Shown: piece by piece, positions 1-7,964 of the stretch
Position numbering within the stretch: position 1 is the first letter of the stretch
How the letters are laid out: every line of letters begins with the position of its first letter
Assembly: GCA_947593895.1 (NCBI GenBank)
Contig: CANQDY010000013.1
Span: 1 to 15,227 of the forward strand
Length of the DNA stretch: 15,227 nucleotides
Direction of reading: 5' to 3'
From: an uncultured Bacilli bacterium
GTDB lineage: Bacteria; Bacillota_I; Bacilli_A; RFN20; CAG-449
The notes under the pieces: generated by a model
Told to the model about the DNA's origin: nothing
The model's database searches: none
What the model saw: only the letters and a program-made list of their open reading frames with translations
Position numbers and translations under genes: made by a program

Positions 1-2
1 CT

Positions 3-236
3 TGTAAATTGTCAAAGAAAGCAAAAGCTGATTTTGTAAAGACTTCTACTGGATTTTCAAATGGAGGCGCAACAGTAGAAGATGTTAAGTTGATGCGTAA
101 AACTGTTGGTAAGAAAATGCATGTTAAAGCAAGCGGAGGAATTCGCGATGCAAAAACTTTTTTAGCCATGATTAAAGCAGGAGCTGATCGCATTGGCACT
201 TCTAGTGGTGTACAAATTATTGAAGAATTAAAATAA
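3..236 (+). CDS. deoC: Deoxyribose-phosphate aldolase, C-terminal part (5' truncated)
   Basis: Only the last 77 codons are in the window; the frame is open from base 3 and continues off the left edge. The protein interconverts 2-deoxyribose-5-phosphate with glyceraldehyde-3-phosphate and acetaldehyde, in deoxynucleoside catabolism in the cytoplasm. The visible part carries the class I aldolase signature: FVKTSTGF, whose lysine is the Schiff-base residue of the family, and HVKASGGIRD, whose lysine is the second active-site lysine. It ends in the expected short C-terminal helix (IGTSSGVQIIEEL), so the 3' end is intact. The TTG at 9 is an internal leucine codon, not the start. The gene ends at TAA 234-236, and the next gene begins 239 bases later behind its own promoter. 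Confidence 0.93.
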   Translation, partial: CKLSKKAKADFVKTSTGFSNGGATVEDVKLMRKTVGKKMHVKASGGIRDAKTFLAMIKAGADRIGTSSGVQIIEELK

Positions 237-253
237 CATTATTTTGAATTTTT
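230..253 (+). terminator. Weak AT-only stem-loop after deoC
   Basis: AAAATA (230-235) can pair with TATTTT (240-245) across a 4-nt loop, followed by GAATTTTT. The stem overlaps the stop codon and has no GC pair, so it would be a weak intrinsic terminator. It could be chance in AT-rich DNA. Confidence 0.25.
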
Positions 254-404
254 GAGTATAAATTAAATTTTCGCGGATAAAATAAACTCGAGGAAACAAA
301 ACCTTCTAACATTTAATGTTACTAGTTTAAAAAGGATTATTTGTTACCTTGCTTTCTTCTATCAACTTTTCATATATTAAATATCGAAAATGAAAGCGTG
401 TAAT

Positions 405-433
405 TTGACAATGAAAATGTTTTCATTTATAAT
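405..433 (+). promoter_or_regulatory. Consensus sigma-A promoter
   Basis: TTGACA (405-410), a 17-bp spacer, and TATAAT (428-433): a perfect match to the vegetative promoter at both hexamers. The predicted start is near 440, giving a leader of about 36 nt before the small gene at 476. It is the only strong promoter visible upstream of the segment 476-7915. Confidence 0.85.
412..425 (+). promoter_or_regulatory. cre-like LacI-family operator inside the promoter spacer
   Basis: TGAAAATGTTTTCA fits the catabolite-responsive element consensus TGWAANCGNTNWCA with one mismatch (T for C at the centre). It lies wholly between the -35 and -10 hexamers, so a bound regulator would block RNA polymerase. 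The likely ligand is the CcpA-like protein encoded at 834. A half site TGAAAGCG lies at 391-398, and a spaced repeat TGAAA-N5-TTTCA at 446-460. Confidence 0.6.
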
Positions 434-475
434 GAAATTAGACGCTGAAAGCCATTTTCATAAGGGAGTGGTGAA

Positions 476-769
476 ATGCGAAAATTGATTTTATCCTTTT
501 CGTTAGGATCAGTTATAGGAATGGGTGCAATGCTCATGATAAGACCAATATGTTCTTGTCAAAATGAAATAGCTGACTTAATTAAGACTAAGTGTCAAAA
601 GATGAAAAATCAAATGCAATCTTCAAAAAAAGAATGTGAATGTTCAATGAAAGAAAAAATAGACGATGTTATTGATTCATTTGATGCAATTGATGAGAAT
701 TCTTCGCCTAGCAAAGTAAAGAAAACGTTAAACAATATTAGATCATCACTTGATAATCTAATTAAGTAG
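476..769 (+). CDS. Small membrane-anchored cysteine-rich protein, unknown function
   Basis: 97 aa. Residues 4-22 form one hydrophobic, Gly/Met-rich N-terminal segment, after which the chain is charged and probably helical (many K/E/Q/S), so the likely form is a membrane anchor with a soluble helical tail. Five cysteines stand out: C26 and C28 just after the membrane segment, C40, and C54/C56 in an E-C-E-C-S context. The layout resembles YtxH-like stress proteins, but I do not recognise a specific family. The start ATG is supported by AAGGGAG (462-468), 7 nt upstream. It is the first gene behind the cre-controlled promoter and is closed by a terminator before the regulator gene, so its expression should follow that regulator most directly. 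Confidence 0.7.
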   Translation: MRKLILSFSLGSVIGMGAMLMIRPICSCQNEIADLIKTKCQKMKNQMQSSKKECECSMKEKIDDVIDSFDAIDENSSPSKVKKTLNNIRSSLDNLIK

Positions 770-785
770 AAGAAAGCATATCGTT

Positions 786-817
786 AAAGCGCGAACTAGG
801 CGCTTTTATTTTTTTTT
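786..817 (+). terminator. Intrinsic terminator between the small gene and ccpA
   Basis: AAAGCGC (786-792) and GCGCTTT (800-806) form a perfect 7-bp stem with a 7-nt loop, followed by a T-rich run to 817. The run ends directly at the AGGAGA ribosome site of ccpA (818-823). Transcription of ccpA must therefore come from read-through or from a promoter inside the small gene; I found no good one. Confidence 0.8.
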
Positions 818-833
818 AGGAGAAGTTGAGTTT

Positions 834-1832
834 ATGGGAATCTACAAAGAAAGAGTTACAATTTACGAGGTTGCAAAAAATGCAGGTGTATCGCTTGCTA
901 CAGTTAGTAGGGTTATTAATAATCAATCAAATGTTACGCCAGAAACTAAAAGAAGAGTTGAAGAAACTATTGCTAGACTTGGCTATAAACCAAACGCTTT
1001 AGCGCAAGGTTTGGCCACTAATAGAACCACGAATATTGGAATTGTGATTCCAGATGTTAACTATGTTCATATTTCTAACCTTTTATCAGGAATGATAGAT
1101 ATTGGAAAGATTTATGGATATCAGACAACTTTGTTTGTAACAAAACATTCAAAACAAGATACTGAAGATGTTATTGCAAAGTTAGTTACTTCTCATGTTG
1201 ATGGAGCGATTGTTTTTGATGATGAATTATTATCAAGCCATATTGATACAATTATTAATTATAAAATCCCTTTAATTTTAATTGGAGGGAAGTTTGATAT
1301 TTTTGAAGAAAAGGTTGGTACTATTTCTTTGAATTATACTGGTGCATTAAAAAATGTTATTACTCGACGTATTGAAAGTGATGATTACAAGATTAGTTTC
1401 TTACATTCAACTAATGAAGGTAAAATGATTCAAACCATTGAAAGTGCATTAGTTAAAGATCTTGATGAATCACATTTTGATACGATTGTGGTAAGCGATT
1501 CTTATCATGAAACTTATTATCAGTTTGTTGATTATTTTAAAAAGAATAAAAAAGGTTTCTTTGTATGTCCTCGAGATTCTTTGGCGTGTGCAATTAGTAA
1601 TGCTGCATTAGATAAAGGATTAAGAGTGCCTGAAGATGTTGAAGTTTTATCGGTTATTGGTACTAAATATTCATTGGTATCAAGGCCAACAATTTCATCA
1701 TGTGAACTCGATATGTATGAAGTTGGCTCAATAGCAATGAGAATGATTACAAAACTTCTTAAAGAAGAATTAAAAGAAAAAACATATAATTTTGATGCGG
1801 TATTTAATTCAAGAGCATCTACGAAGGAATAA
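834..1832 (+). CDS. ccpA: LacI-family transcription regulator, CcpA-like
   Basis: 332 aa, the usual length for CcpA. The N-terminal helix-turn-helix (residues 8-30: VTIYEVAKNAGVSLATVSRV) and the hinge helix (PNALAQGLA, about 53-61) are very close to Bacillus CcpA. The periplasmic-binding-protein-like core follows and ends in the family-type tail SRASTKE. The core is more diverged than the DNA-binding part; the region around residue 245 (CPRDSLACAISNAALDKGL) still fits the conserved CcpA segment. By family it is a carbon-catabolite regulator working with Ser-phosphorylated HPr; that partner is inferred. AGGAGA (818-823) sets the start at 834. The cre-like site at 412-425 suggests control of its own upstream region. 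A sugar-specific LacI repressor is the alternative, as the core is divergent. Confidence 0.82.
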   Translation: MGIYKERVTIYEVAKNAGVSLATVSRVINNQSNVTPETKRRVEETIARLGYKPNALAQGLATNRTTNIGIVIPDVNYVHISNLLSGMIDIGKIYGYQTTLFVTKHSKQDTEDVIAKLVTSHVDGAIVFDDELLSSHIDTIINYKIPLILIGGKFDIFEEKVGTISLNYTGALKNVITRRIESDDYKISFLHSTNEGKMIQTIESALVKDLDESHFDTIVVSDSYHETYYQFVDYFKKNKKGFFVCPRDSLACAISNAALDKGLRVPEDVEVLSVIGTKYSLVSRPTISSCELDMYEVGSIAMRMITKLLKEELKEKTYNFDAVFNSRASTKE

Positions 1833-1834
1833 AG

Positions 1835-2131
1835 ATGTTATATAAATCAAAGGCAAAAATTGTTTGGCTTGTTCTTTCAATTATTTTTGCTCTTGGAGCA
1901 ATTGTTTTGGTTATTATGAATCTGGCTTTAAAAATAGATTTGTATTTAACAATTGCAATAGGATTAGCAACTTTGTTTTTTGTTAGTCGAGGTGCATATG
2001 ATTATATTGATAGTAAATATTGTGCAAGAAAAGATCAAAAATTTGAACGAACATTATCTTATATTTGTTTTAGCGTTGCTTTAGTTTGTTTTGTTATATT
2101 TGTTGTACAATTAGTATTTTCACTAATTTAG
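1835..2131 (+). CDS. Small three-TM integral membrane protein, unknown function
   Basis: 98 aa with three predicted membrane helices, at about residues 8-30, 34-52 and 71-96. The loop between the second and third is short and charged (YDYIDSKYCARKDQKFER). It starts 2 bases after the ccpA stop. Its Shine-Dalgarno (GAAGGA, 1823-1828) lies inside the end of ccpA, so the two are translationally linked. I recognise no family and no catalytic motif. Its place between a regulator and a flavoprotein gives no firm hint of role. Confidence 0.75.
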   Translation: MLYKSKAKIVWLVLSIIFALGAIVLVIMNLALKIDLYLTIAIGLATLFFVSRGAYDYIDSKYCARKDQKFERTLSYICFSVALVCFVIFVVQLVFSLI

Positions 2132-2144
2132 AAAGAGGATTTTT

Positions 2145-2582
2145 ATGAGCAAATCACTTGTTAATCTTGGAGTAAATGTGGTAGGTTTTTTTAAAGAAAA
2201 TAGAGCATTTATGATGACCTGTGCATGGATGACTCAAATTGGATATAAACAGTTAATTTGTTTAATTGGTGAACAATCTCAAACTGGGAAGATGATAGAA
2301 GTTAATGATATTATCGGAGTTTCTAGTTTGATTAAGTCTCAAAAAGAAATTGCTATCTTTATTGGTGAAAATCATTCATCAGAAGTAAATAAATCTAATG
2401 ATAATGTGATCAACGATAATAATGCCTTATTAATTAAAGATGCTCGGGTTAATATGATTTGCCAAGTTGAAAAAATTATTCATTTAGAAGAAATTGAAGA
2501 TGATAATTTGGTTTATTTAAAAGTTTTAAAAGTAATTAATAATAATGATTTACCATTTTTGACAATGGATGATTTTGAATAA
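2145..2582 (+). CDS. Flavin reductase-like / flavoredoxin domain protein
   Basis: 145 aa, about the size of a single FMN-binding split-barrel domain. The pattern MMTCAWMTQIGYKQLICLIGEQSQTGKMI, split here as CAWMTQ (near residue 26), LICLIGEQSQTGKMI (about 37-51) and IIGVSSLIKSQKEIAIFIG (about 56-74), follows the order of flavin-reductase-like proteins: a W-x-T-Q strand, a strand ending in a Thr that contacts FMN phosphate, and the V-x-x-L...Q segment. By family it binds FMN and moves electrons or reduces free flavin, in the cytoplasm; the substrate is unknown. AAAGAGGA (2132-2139) sets the start. The stop TAA (2580-2582) overlaps or abuts the addB start, indicating co-translation. Confidence 0.72.
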   Translation: MSKSLVNLGVNVVGFFKENRAFMMTCAWMTQIGYKQLICLIGEQSQTGKMIEVNDIIGVSSLIKSQKEIAIFIGENHSSEVNKSNDNVINDNNALLIKDARVNMICQVEKIIHLEEIEDDNLVYLKVLKVINNNDLPFLTMDDFE

Positions 2583-4875
2583 TATGCTTGATTTAAATTT
2601 ATTAGAAGATAATTGTATTATTATTAGTCCAAGAGAAACGAAAAAGCAAATTTTGAGTCTTATTAATTTGCTAGATATTAGAGTGAAATTTTTATCTAAA
2701 GAAGAAATTTTTCAAAATGCCTTTTTTAGTTATGATGATGAAGCAATTATCTATTTAATCAAAAAAAAATATAGTTATAGTAATGCAAAAGAGATTTTAA
2801 ATAATCTCTATTTTGTTAAACCTTTAAATGAGAAATTAACTAATTTAAACAATATTCTCAGCGAATTAGACGAAAATAATTTAATAAGAAAGAATCCAAT
2901 GTTTTTTTCTTTATTTAAGAATAAAAAAGTTTATATATATAATTATTCTGAATACGATTTAGAACTAATTAATATCTTAAAATTAAATCACATTAATTAT
3001 CAGTTTATAAAAGATGAAAAAACTAATTTTAACCAAAAAGTAATTGAATTTAAAGATGCAGAAGAAGAGGTTGACGAATTTTTTAATCAAGTATGCTTAC
3101 TTGTTGAAAAAGGAGTAAAACTTGAAAATATTAAACTATATTCTTATTCACAAGAGTATGATTTAATTTTAAAAAAATATGCTTCATTTTATCATATTCC
3201 GGTTAATTTTGCTTCTAAAGTTACTTTGTATTCTTCGTTTTATTTTAAACGATTCCTACAAATATATAATTCTCACACTTTAGATGAATCATTTAGTTTA
3301 ATCAAAGAAGAAATAAAGAAAGATTCATATGGCTTTTTAGATAAATTAGGTGATTTAATTATTAATATTGCCTCACTTTTTGAAGATAAAAATCAAGAAA
3401 GAGCATATCTTATTGAGAAAGCAAAAGATATTTCATTAAAAAAGCCTATCTATCAAAATGGAATTAATATTGTTTCGTCTGATTACACTAAAGATGATTA
3501 CATATTTATTATTGGGTTTAACTTACTATCATTTCCAAAAGTTAATAAGGATACTACTTATTTAAATGATCAAGATAAATCATTAATAAATATAAATACT
3601 TCAAAAATTATTAATCAAATTCTTGAGGATGATTTAATTCGTTTTATTTCTTCTCACCGACATTTATTTATTTCATATAAAAAATATATTGGTAAAGAAG
3701 TGTATTACCCTTCATTGATAATTGAAAAAATGAATATGGAAGTAGTCAAAACCTATTTAAAAAAAGATTGTTTTTCACTTGATTCTCTTAAAATTAAAAT
3801 TGGTAAAGAGTATGATTTAAAATTTCGTTACGGAATTGATTCAAAGTATTTTGAGGCAATCGATTTTAATTTACTAGATTACAAGACATATAATCATAAA
3901 TTTAAGCCATTCAGTACTTTGATAAATGAAGATAAAATTATTACTTCATATTCAAAAATTAATTGTTATAATAATTGTCCATTTAGTTATTATGTTGATT
4001 ATGTTTTAAAACTTACTAGTGTTGATAATAATTTTAAACTTGATTTAGGAACTTTTTTTCATAAAATTCTACAAGATGCCTCACAAAAAGAAGTTAATTA
4101 TAATGATTATTTAATAATGTGTGATAATCTTTTTACTAAACCAAGTGAAAATTATTTTGCTAAAAAATTGATTGAGCAAGTAAAAACAGTTGTTAAGTTT
4201 AATCAAGAATTTTTAGATCATAATGAGAATTTAAAAGTGATATGTGAAAAAGAAATTAATGCACAAATAGATGAAAATCTTTGTTTAAATGGTAAAATTG
4301 ACAAAATTATTTATTCTGATGTAAATAAAGCTTTGATGATTGTTGATTATAAAACCGGTAACACCAGTTTTGATAGTGATAAAGTTGAATATGGATTGTC
4401 TTTACAATTACCTTTATATTCAATCTTAGCCAAAGCTTATTTCCCAAATTATAAGCAAATGGGCATCTATATTCAAAATGTCTTAAATGATGCGAGTGAA
4501 ACGACAAACGAGTTAAGATTAAGAGGAATTACTAAAAATGATCGAAAATTAATTGAAACTTTTGATCAAGATATTAAATATCCAAAATCAAAAAGTAAAT
4601 ATATATATGGAATATCGGTATCTAAAGAAGATGAATTAAAGGAATCAAAAACTTTGTTAGACGAAAAAAATTGGAATGAAATAGTTAGAAAAAGCGAAGA
4701 AAAACTTAAAGAATCTATTTCTAAAATTAGAAGTGGGGATTTTTCTATTGCACCGATTAAATATAATGAAGAAAAACTCCCTTGCTCATACTGTAAACAT
4801 AGTTCAATTTGCTTTAAGGAAAAAGATGATGAAAGAATTATAATTGTTGAAAGCGAAGGTGATAATAATGCCTAA
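2569..4875 (+). CDS. addB: AddB-like subunit of the AddAB helicase-nuclease (short form)
   Basis: 768 aa, against roughly 1150 in Bacillus AddB. The C-terminal half holds a RecB-type PD-(D/E)XK nuclease: GTFFHKIL (about 494-501), LNGKIDKI (about 573-580), IVDYKTG (about 590-596) and the QLPLYS helix. Four cysteines fit the AddB 4Fe-4S cluster: one in the NCPFSYY segment (about 470) and three in CSYCKHSSIC near 739-748. The N-terminal half is a degenerate helicase-like region, and the position where AddB normally has a Walker A (IIISPRETKKQI) has no GxxGxGKT. The role is to process DNA double-strand ends with AddA for RecA loading. Neither possible start (ATG 2569 or ATG 2584) has a clear Shine-Dalgarno; both would rely on coupling to the upstream stop. 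The 3' end overlaps addA by 8 bases. Confidence 0.85.
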   Translation: MILNNMLDLNLLEDNCIIISPRETKKQILSLINLLDIRVKFLSKEEIFQNAFFSYDDEAIIYLIKKKYSYSNAKEILNNLYFVKPLNEKLTNLNNILSELDENNLIRKNPMFFSLFKNKKVYIYNYSEYDLELINILKLNHINYQFIKDEKTNFNQKVIEFKDAEEEVDEFFNQVCLLVEKGVKLENIKLYSYSQEYDLILKKYASFYHIPVNFASKVTLYSSFYFKRFLQIYNSHTLDESFSLIKEEIKKDSYGFLDKLGDLIINIASLFEDKNQERAYLIEKAKDISLKKPIYQNGINIVSSDYTKDDYIFIIGFNLLSFPKVNKDTTYLNDQDKSLININTSKIINQILEDDLIRFISSHRHLFISYKKYIGKEVYYPSLIIEKMNMEVVKTYLKKDCFSLDSLKIKIGKEYDLKFRYGIDSKYFEAIDFNLLDYKTYNHKFKPFSTLINEDKIITSYSKINCYNNCPFSYYVDYVLKLTSVDNNFKLDLGTFFHKILQDASQKEVNYNDYLIMCDNLFTKPSENYFAKKLIEQVKTVVKFNQEFLDHNENLKVICEKEINAQIDENLCLNGKIDKIIYSDVNKALMIVDYKTGNTSFDSDKVEYGLSLQLPLYSILAKAYFPNYKQMGIYIQNVLNDASETTNELRLRGITKNDRKLIETFDQDIKYPKSKSKYIYGISVSKEDELKESKTLLDEKNWNEIVRKSEEKLKESISKIRSGDFSIAPIKYNEEKLPCSYCKHSSICFKEKDDERIIIVESEGDNNA

Positions 4876-7800
4876 TTTTACTTCAGATCAAATGTTAGCA
4901 ATTAAAGAAGAGGGTAATATTATTATCTCTGCCGGAGCTGGTTCAGGTAAGACAGCAGTTTTAAGCGAAAGAGTATTATATTATATTAAAGAGAAAAATT
5001 ATTTGATTTCAGATTTTTTGATTTTGACTTTTACTCATCTTGCTGCAGGAGAAATGAAAGCTAGAATCCGTCAAAAACTAGTAAAAAATAAATTAGATGC
5101 CGCTAATTATGTTGATATTGCTGATATCACAACTTTTGATGGATTTTCTAATTCCTTAGTTAAAAAGTATCATAGTTATTTGAATTTAAGTTCAAATTTT
5201 TCTAATGTTGATTCTAATATCATAATGGTTTTAAAACATCGTTATATTAGAGAGGAACTGGATAAACTTTATATTGAGCATAATCAGCTATTTTTGGATT
5301 TTGTCGACCAATATTGTTTTAAGGATGACTCAAACATTGAGAAATTAGTCTTAGATATATTAAATCAAGGTGATTTAGAATTAGATAAAGAAAATTATTT
5401 TAATACATTTATAGATAATTATTATTCATCTCAAGTAATCGATTTAGTTTTTGACACTTTATTTGATGCTTTAAAAACGAAAAGAGCGATGATTACCTCA
5501 TCAATCAATTTGATTCCTAATCTTTATGATAAAAATGGTAATAGCATTATCGATATTAATCAGAACAATTTTGATCAACTTGATGCAATTAGTGATTATG
5601 ATTTGCTTTTGGAATCTTTAATAAACTTTAAATTAGAATTGCCAAGAAAGTACAAAGATGATTTGTCAGAAGAAGAACTATGTAATCTTGAAAAATTACA
5701 AAATATTATAAAAAAGACCAAAGATTACTGTAAAAAATTAACTTATAAAGAAGAGGGTAAGGAGTTAATTTTAAGTCATAAAGAAATTTTTAAGTTGTTA
5801 ATTGAAATAGTAAAAAGAGTTGATAAGCGACAATTTGATTTTAAAATGGAACATCAAGTTTTTGAATTTTCTGATATTGGTAAATTTGCTTTATCTTTAG
5901 TTAAGAATTTCCCATCAATCCAAGAGGAACTAAAAAATAAATATAAGATGATTATGATTGATGAATATCAAGATACTAATGATTTACAAGAGAGTTTTAT
6001 TTCTTATATTCAAAATGATAATGTTTATTGTGTTGGAGATATTAAGCAATCAATTTACGCCTTTAGAAACGCTAAATGCGATATATTTAAAAATAAATAT
6101 CAAAATTATAAACTTAATAAAGGTGGTAGAGCAATTGACTTGAAAATGAATTTTCGTTCAAGAAGAGAAGTTATTGATGATATTAATACTATTTTTAAAA
6201 ACATTATGACATCTTCTTTTGGTGGAGCGGATTATTTAAATAATCATATGATTGATTATGGTAATAAAAGTTACTTAGATGAAATTAATGAAAGTCAAAA
6301 TAATCATTTAGAAGTTTACACTTATAAAAAAGGTGATTTAAAAAAAGAAGCGCATATTATTGCAAATGATATAATTAATAAAATTAATTCAAAATATCAA
6401 GTAATGCAATCATCAGATTCATCATGGAAATTAGTTCCTTGTCAGTTTAAAGATTTTGCAATTATCATTGATCGTGGAACAAGTTTTGACGAATATATTC
6501 GTGTTTTTAATGAATACCAAATACCTATTTTTGTTGAAAAGGATGAAGATATTAAAGATAATGTCATTGTTGAATTATTAAAAAATATTCTGATTTTGAT
6601 TAAGTATATAAAAGATGAGTTAACAATTGATTATGCTTTTAAGCATGCCTTTGTATCTTTAGCGAGGAGTTTTATTTTTAATTACTCAGATGAAACAATA
6701 TATAATTTAACAATTAATAATCAGTATGTAAATAATGATATTTATCATCTTTTGAAAGATGAAATTGAACAGAATGTTGATAGTGATTCATTTACCTTAT
6801 TTTATAATGTAATTCAACGATTAAGGATTTTCTCATTGTTTAGTCGAATTGGCAATATTGAAGAGAATACTGCATATTTAGATTCATTTATAAATTCTTT
6901 TAATCAGATGAGTGAATTGGATTTTTCCTTCGACGATTTTATAACTTATCTCAATAATATTAATGAGTATGACTTGAAATTTACATTATCGAGTAAAGGG
7001 ACTACAATTAATTCGGTAAGATTGTTGAACATTCATAAATCTAAGGGCTTAGAATTTAATATTGTTTATTATCCAGGTTTAAACAAGAAGTTTCCTGATC
7101 ATGATAAAAGAAAATTATTTGGATTATCTTCAATATTTGGCCCATATTTAAATGATGATATTTCATTAGTAAAACAAGCTTCAAATTACAAAATTGAAAT
7201 GGATAATATTTCGGAAAGAATTCGTTTGTTTTATGTAAGTTTAACAAGAGCTAGAGAAAAAATGATTTTTGTAATGCCTTTAAAAGATGATTATCAAAGT
7301 AAAGAAATTTATCTTTCAAATTCATTTTATGATTTTTTTTATCCATATAAAAAATATTTTAAGTTTGTTGATTTTGAGAATTATCAAGAACAAAAACTAG
7401 AAATCGAAAAAAAGCATATTGAAAAAGTAAATTTAAATCTAAAAAATATTGAGTTTGATTTCTCAATCAAAGAAAAAGTGAATAAAGCTAGTAAAGAGGT
7501 TGATAAAGAAGTTAATAGAAAAGCTTTGGAGTATGGCAATAAACTTCACTTTGCTCTAGAAATGATTGATTTTGTAAATCCAGATTATTCTTTAATTAGC
7601 AATTATACAATTAGAAATAAGATTAAAAGTTTCATTAATTCAGATATTTTAAAAGATGTCGGAAAAGCAAAAGTATTTAAAGAATATGAATTTGAAGATC
7701 AAAAAAATTTAACCAAAGGTGTTATTGACTTATTCTTAAAATATGAAGATCATATCGTATTGATTGACTATAAAACGAAAAACATCGATGATTTACATTA

Positions 7801-7915
7801 TGATGAACAAATAAAAATTTATTATAATTTTTTGAAATCAAAGTATAATTTGAAAATTGATGCATATATTTACTCGATTATTGACGAAAAATATCGAAAA
7901 ATTGAAATTAAATAG
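4868..7915 (+). CDS. addA: AddA, UvrD-like helicase and nuclease subunit of AddAB
   Basis: 1015 aa from the ATG at 4868, which has AAGGTGA (4856-4862) 5 nt upstream; a TTG at 4844 is in frame but has no ribosome site of its own. All superfamily 1 motifs are visible: Walker A AGAGSGKT (22-29), motif Ia LTFTHLAAGEMKAR, motif II IDEYQD (about 364-369), motif III VGDIKQSIYAFR (about 389), motif IV NFRSRRE (about 427), motif V NIHKSKGLEF (about 721) and motif VI FYVSLTRARE (about 787). The C-terminal RecB-type nuclease has GNKLHFALE (about 890), GVIDLFL (about 950) and LIDYKTK (about 965), so it looks active. It is somewhat shorter than Bacillus AddA (about 1230 aa). It unwinds and resects DNA ends with AddB, and is the last gene of the run from 834. 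Confidence 0.95.
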   Translation: MPNFTSDQMLAIKEEGNIIISAGAGSGKTAVLSERVLYYIKEKNYLISDFLILTFTHLAAGEMKARIRQKLVKNKLDAANYVDIADITTFDGFSNSLVKKYHSYLNLSSNFSNVDSNIIMVLKHRYIREELDKLYIEHNQLFLDFVDQYCFKDDSNIEKLVLDILNQGDLELDKENYFNTFIDNYYSSQVIDLVFDTLFDALKTKRAMITSSINLIPNLYDKNGNSIIDINQNNFDQLDAISDYDLLLESLINFKLELPRKYKDDLSEEELCNLEKLQNIIKKTKDYCKKLTYKEEGKELILSHKEIFKLLIEIVKRVDKRQFDFKMEHQVFEFSDIGKFALSLVKNFPSIQEELKNKYKMIMIDEYQDTNDLQESFISYIQNDNVYCVGDIKQSIYAFRNAKCDIFKNKYQNYKLNKGGRAIDLKMNFRSRREVIDDINTIFKNIMTSSFGGADYLNNHMIDYGNKSYLDEINESQNNHLEVYTYKKGDLKKEAHIIANDIINKINSKYQVMQSSDSSWKLVPCQFKDFAIIIDRGTSFDEYIRVFNEYQIPIFVEKDEDIKDNVIVELLKNILILIKYIKDELTIDYAFKHAFVSLARSFIFNYSDETIYNLTINNQYVNNDIYHLLKDEIEQNVDSDSFTLFYNVIQRLRIFSLFSRIGNIEENTAYLDSFINSFNQMSELDFSFDDFITYLNNINEYDLKFTLSSKGTTINSVRLLNIHKSKGLEFNIVYYPGLNKKFPDHDKRKLFGLSSIFGPYLNDDISLVKQASNYKIEMDNISERIRLFYVSLTRAREKMIFVMPLKDDYQSKEIYLSNSFYDFFYPYKKYFKFVDFENYQEQKLEIEKKHIEKVNLNLKNIEFDFSIKEKVNKASKEVDKEVNRKALEYGNKLHFALEMIDFVNPDYSLISNYTIRNKIKSFINSDILKDVGKAKVFKEYEFEDQKNLTKGVIDLFLKYEDHIVLIDYKTKNIDDLHYDEQIKIYYNFLKSKYNLKIDAYIYSIIDEKYRKIEIK

Positions 7916-7930
7916 ATAAATAAGTATAAT
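7902..7930 (+). promoter_or_regulatory. Sigma-A promoter for plsC and the lipid kinase
   Basis: TTGAAA (7902-7907), a 17-bp spacer, and TATAAT (7925-7930). The -35 lies inside the last codons of addA. The predicted start is near 7937, giving a leader of about 28 nt to the plsC ATG. It marks plsC and its neighbour as a separate transcription unit. Confidence 0.75.
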
Positions 7931-7964
7931 ATTAATTGTTGTTTAAGAAGGTGAAGTAAGTAGT

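Noticed and set aside
307..321. Hairpin TAACATTTAATGTTA upstream of the promoter as a riboswitch or terminator.
   Set aside because: Only six AT-rich pairs, a three-base loop, no T-run, and it lies upstream of the start site, so it is not in the transcript of the next gene.
4844..4867. TTG at 4844 as addA start.
   Set aside because: The ATG at 4868 has AAGGTGA at proper distance and gives the usual short lead into Walker A.
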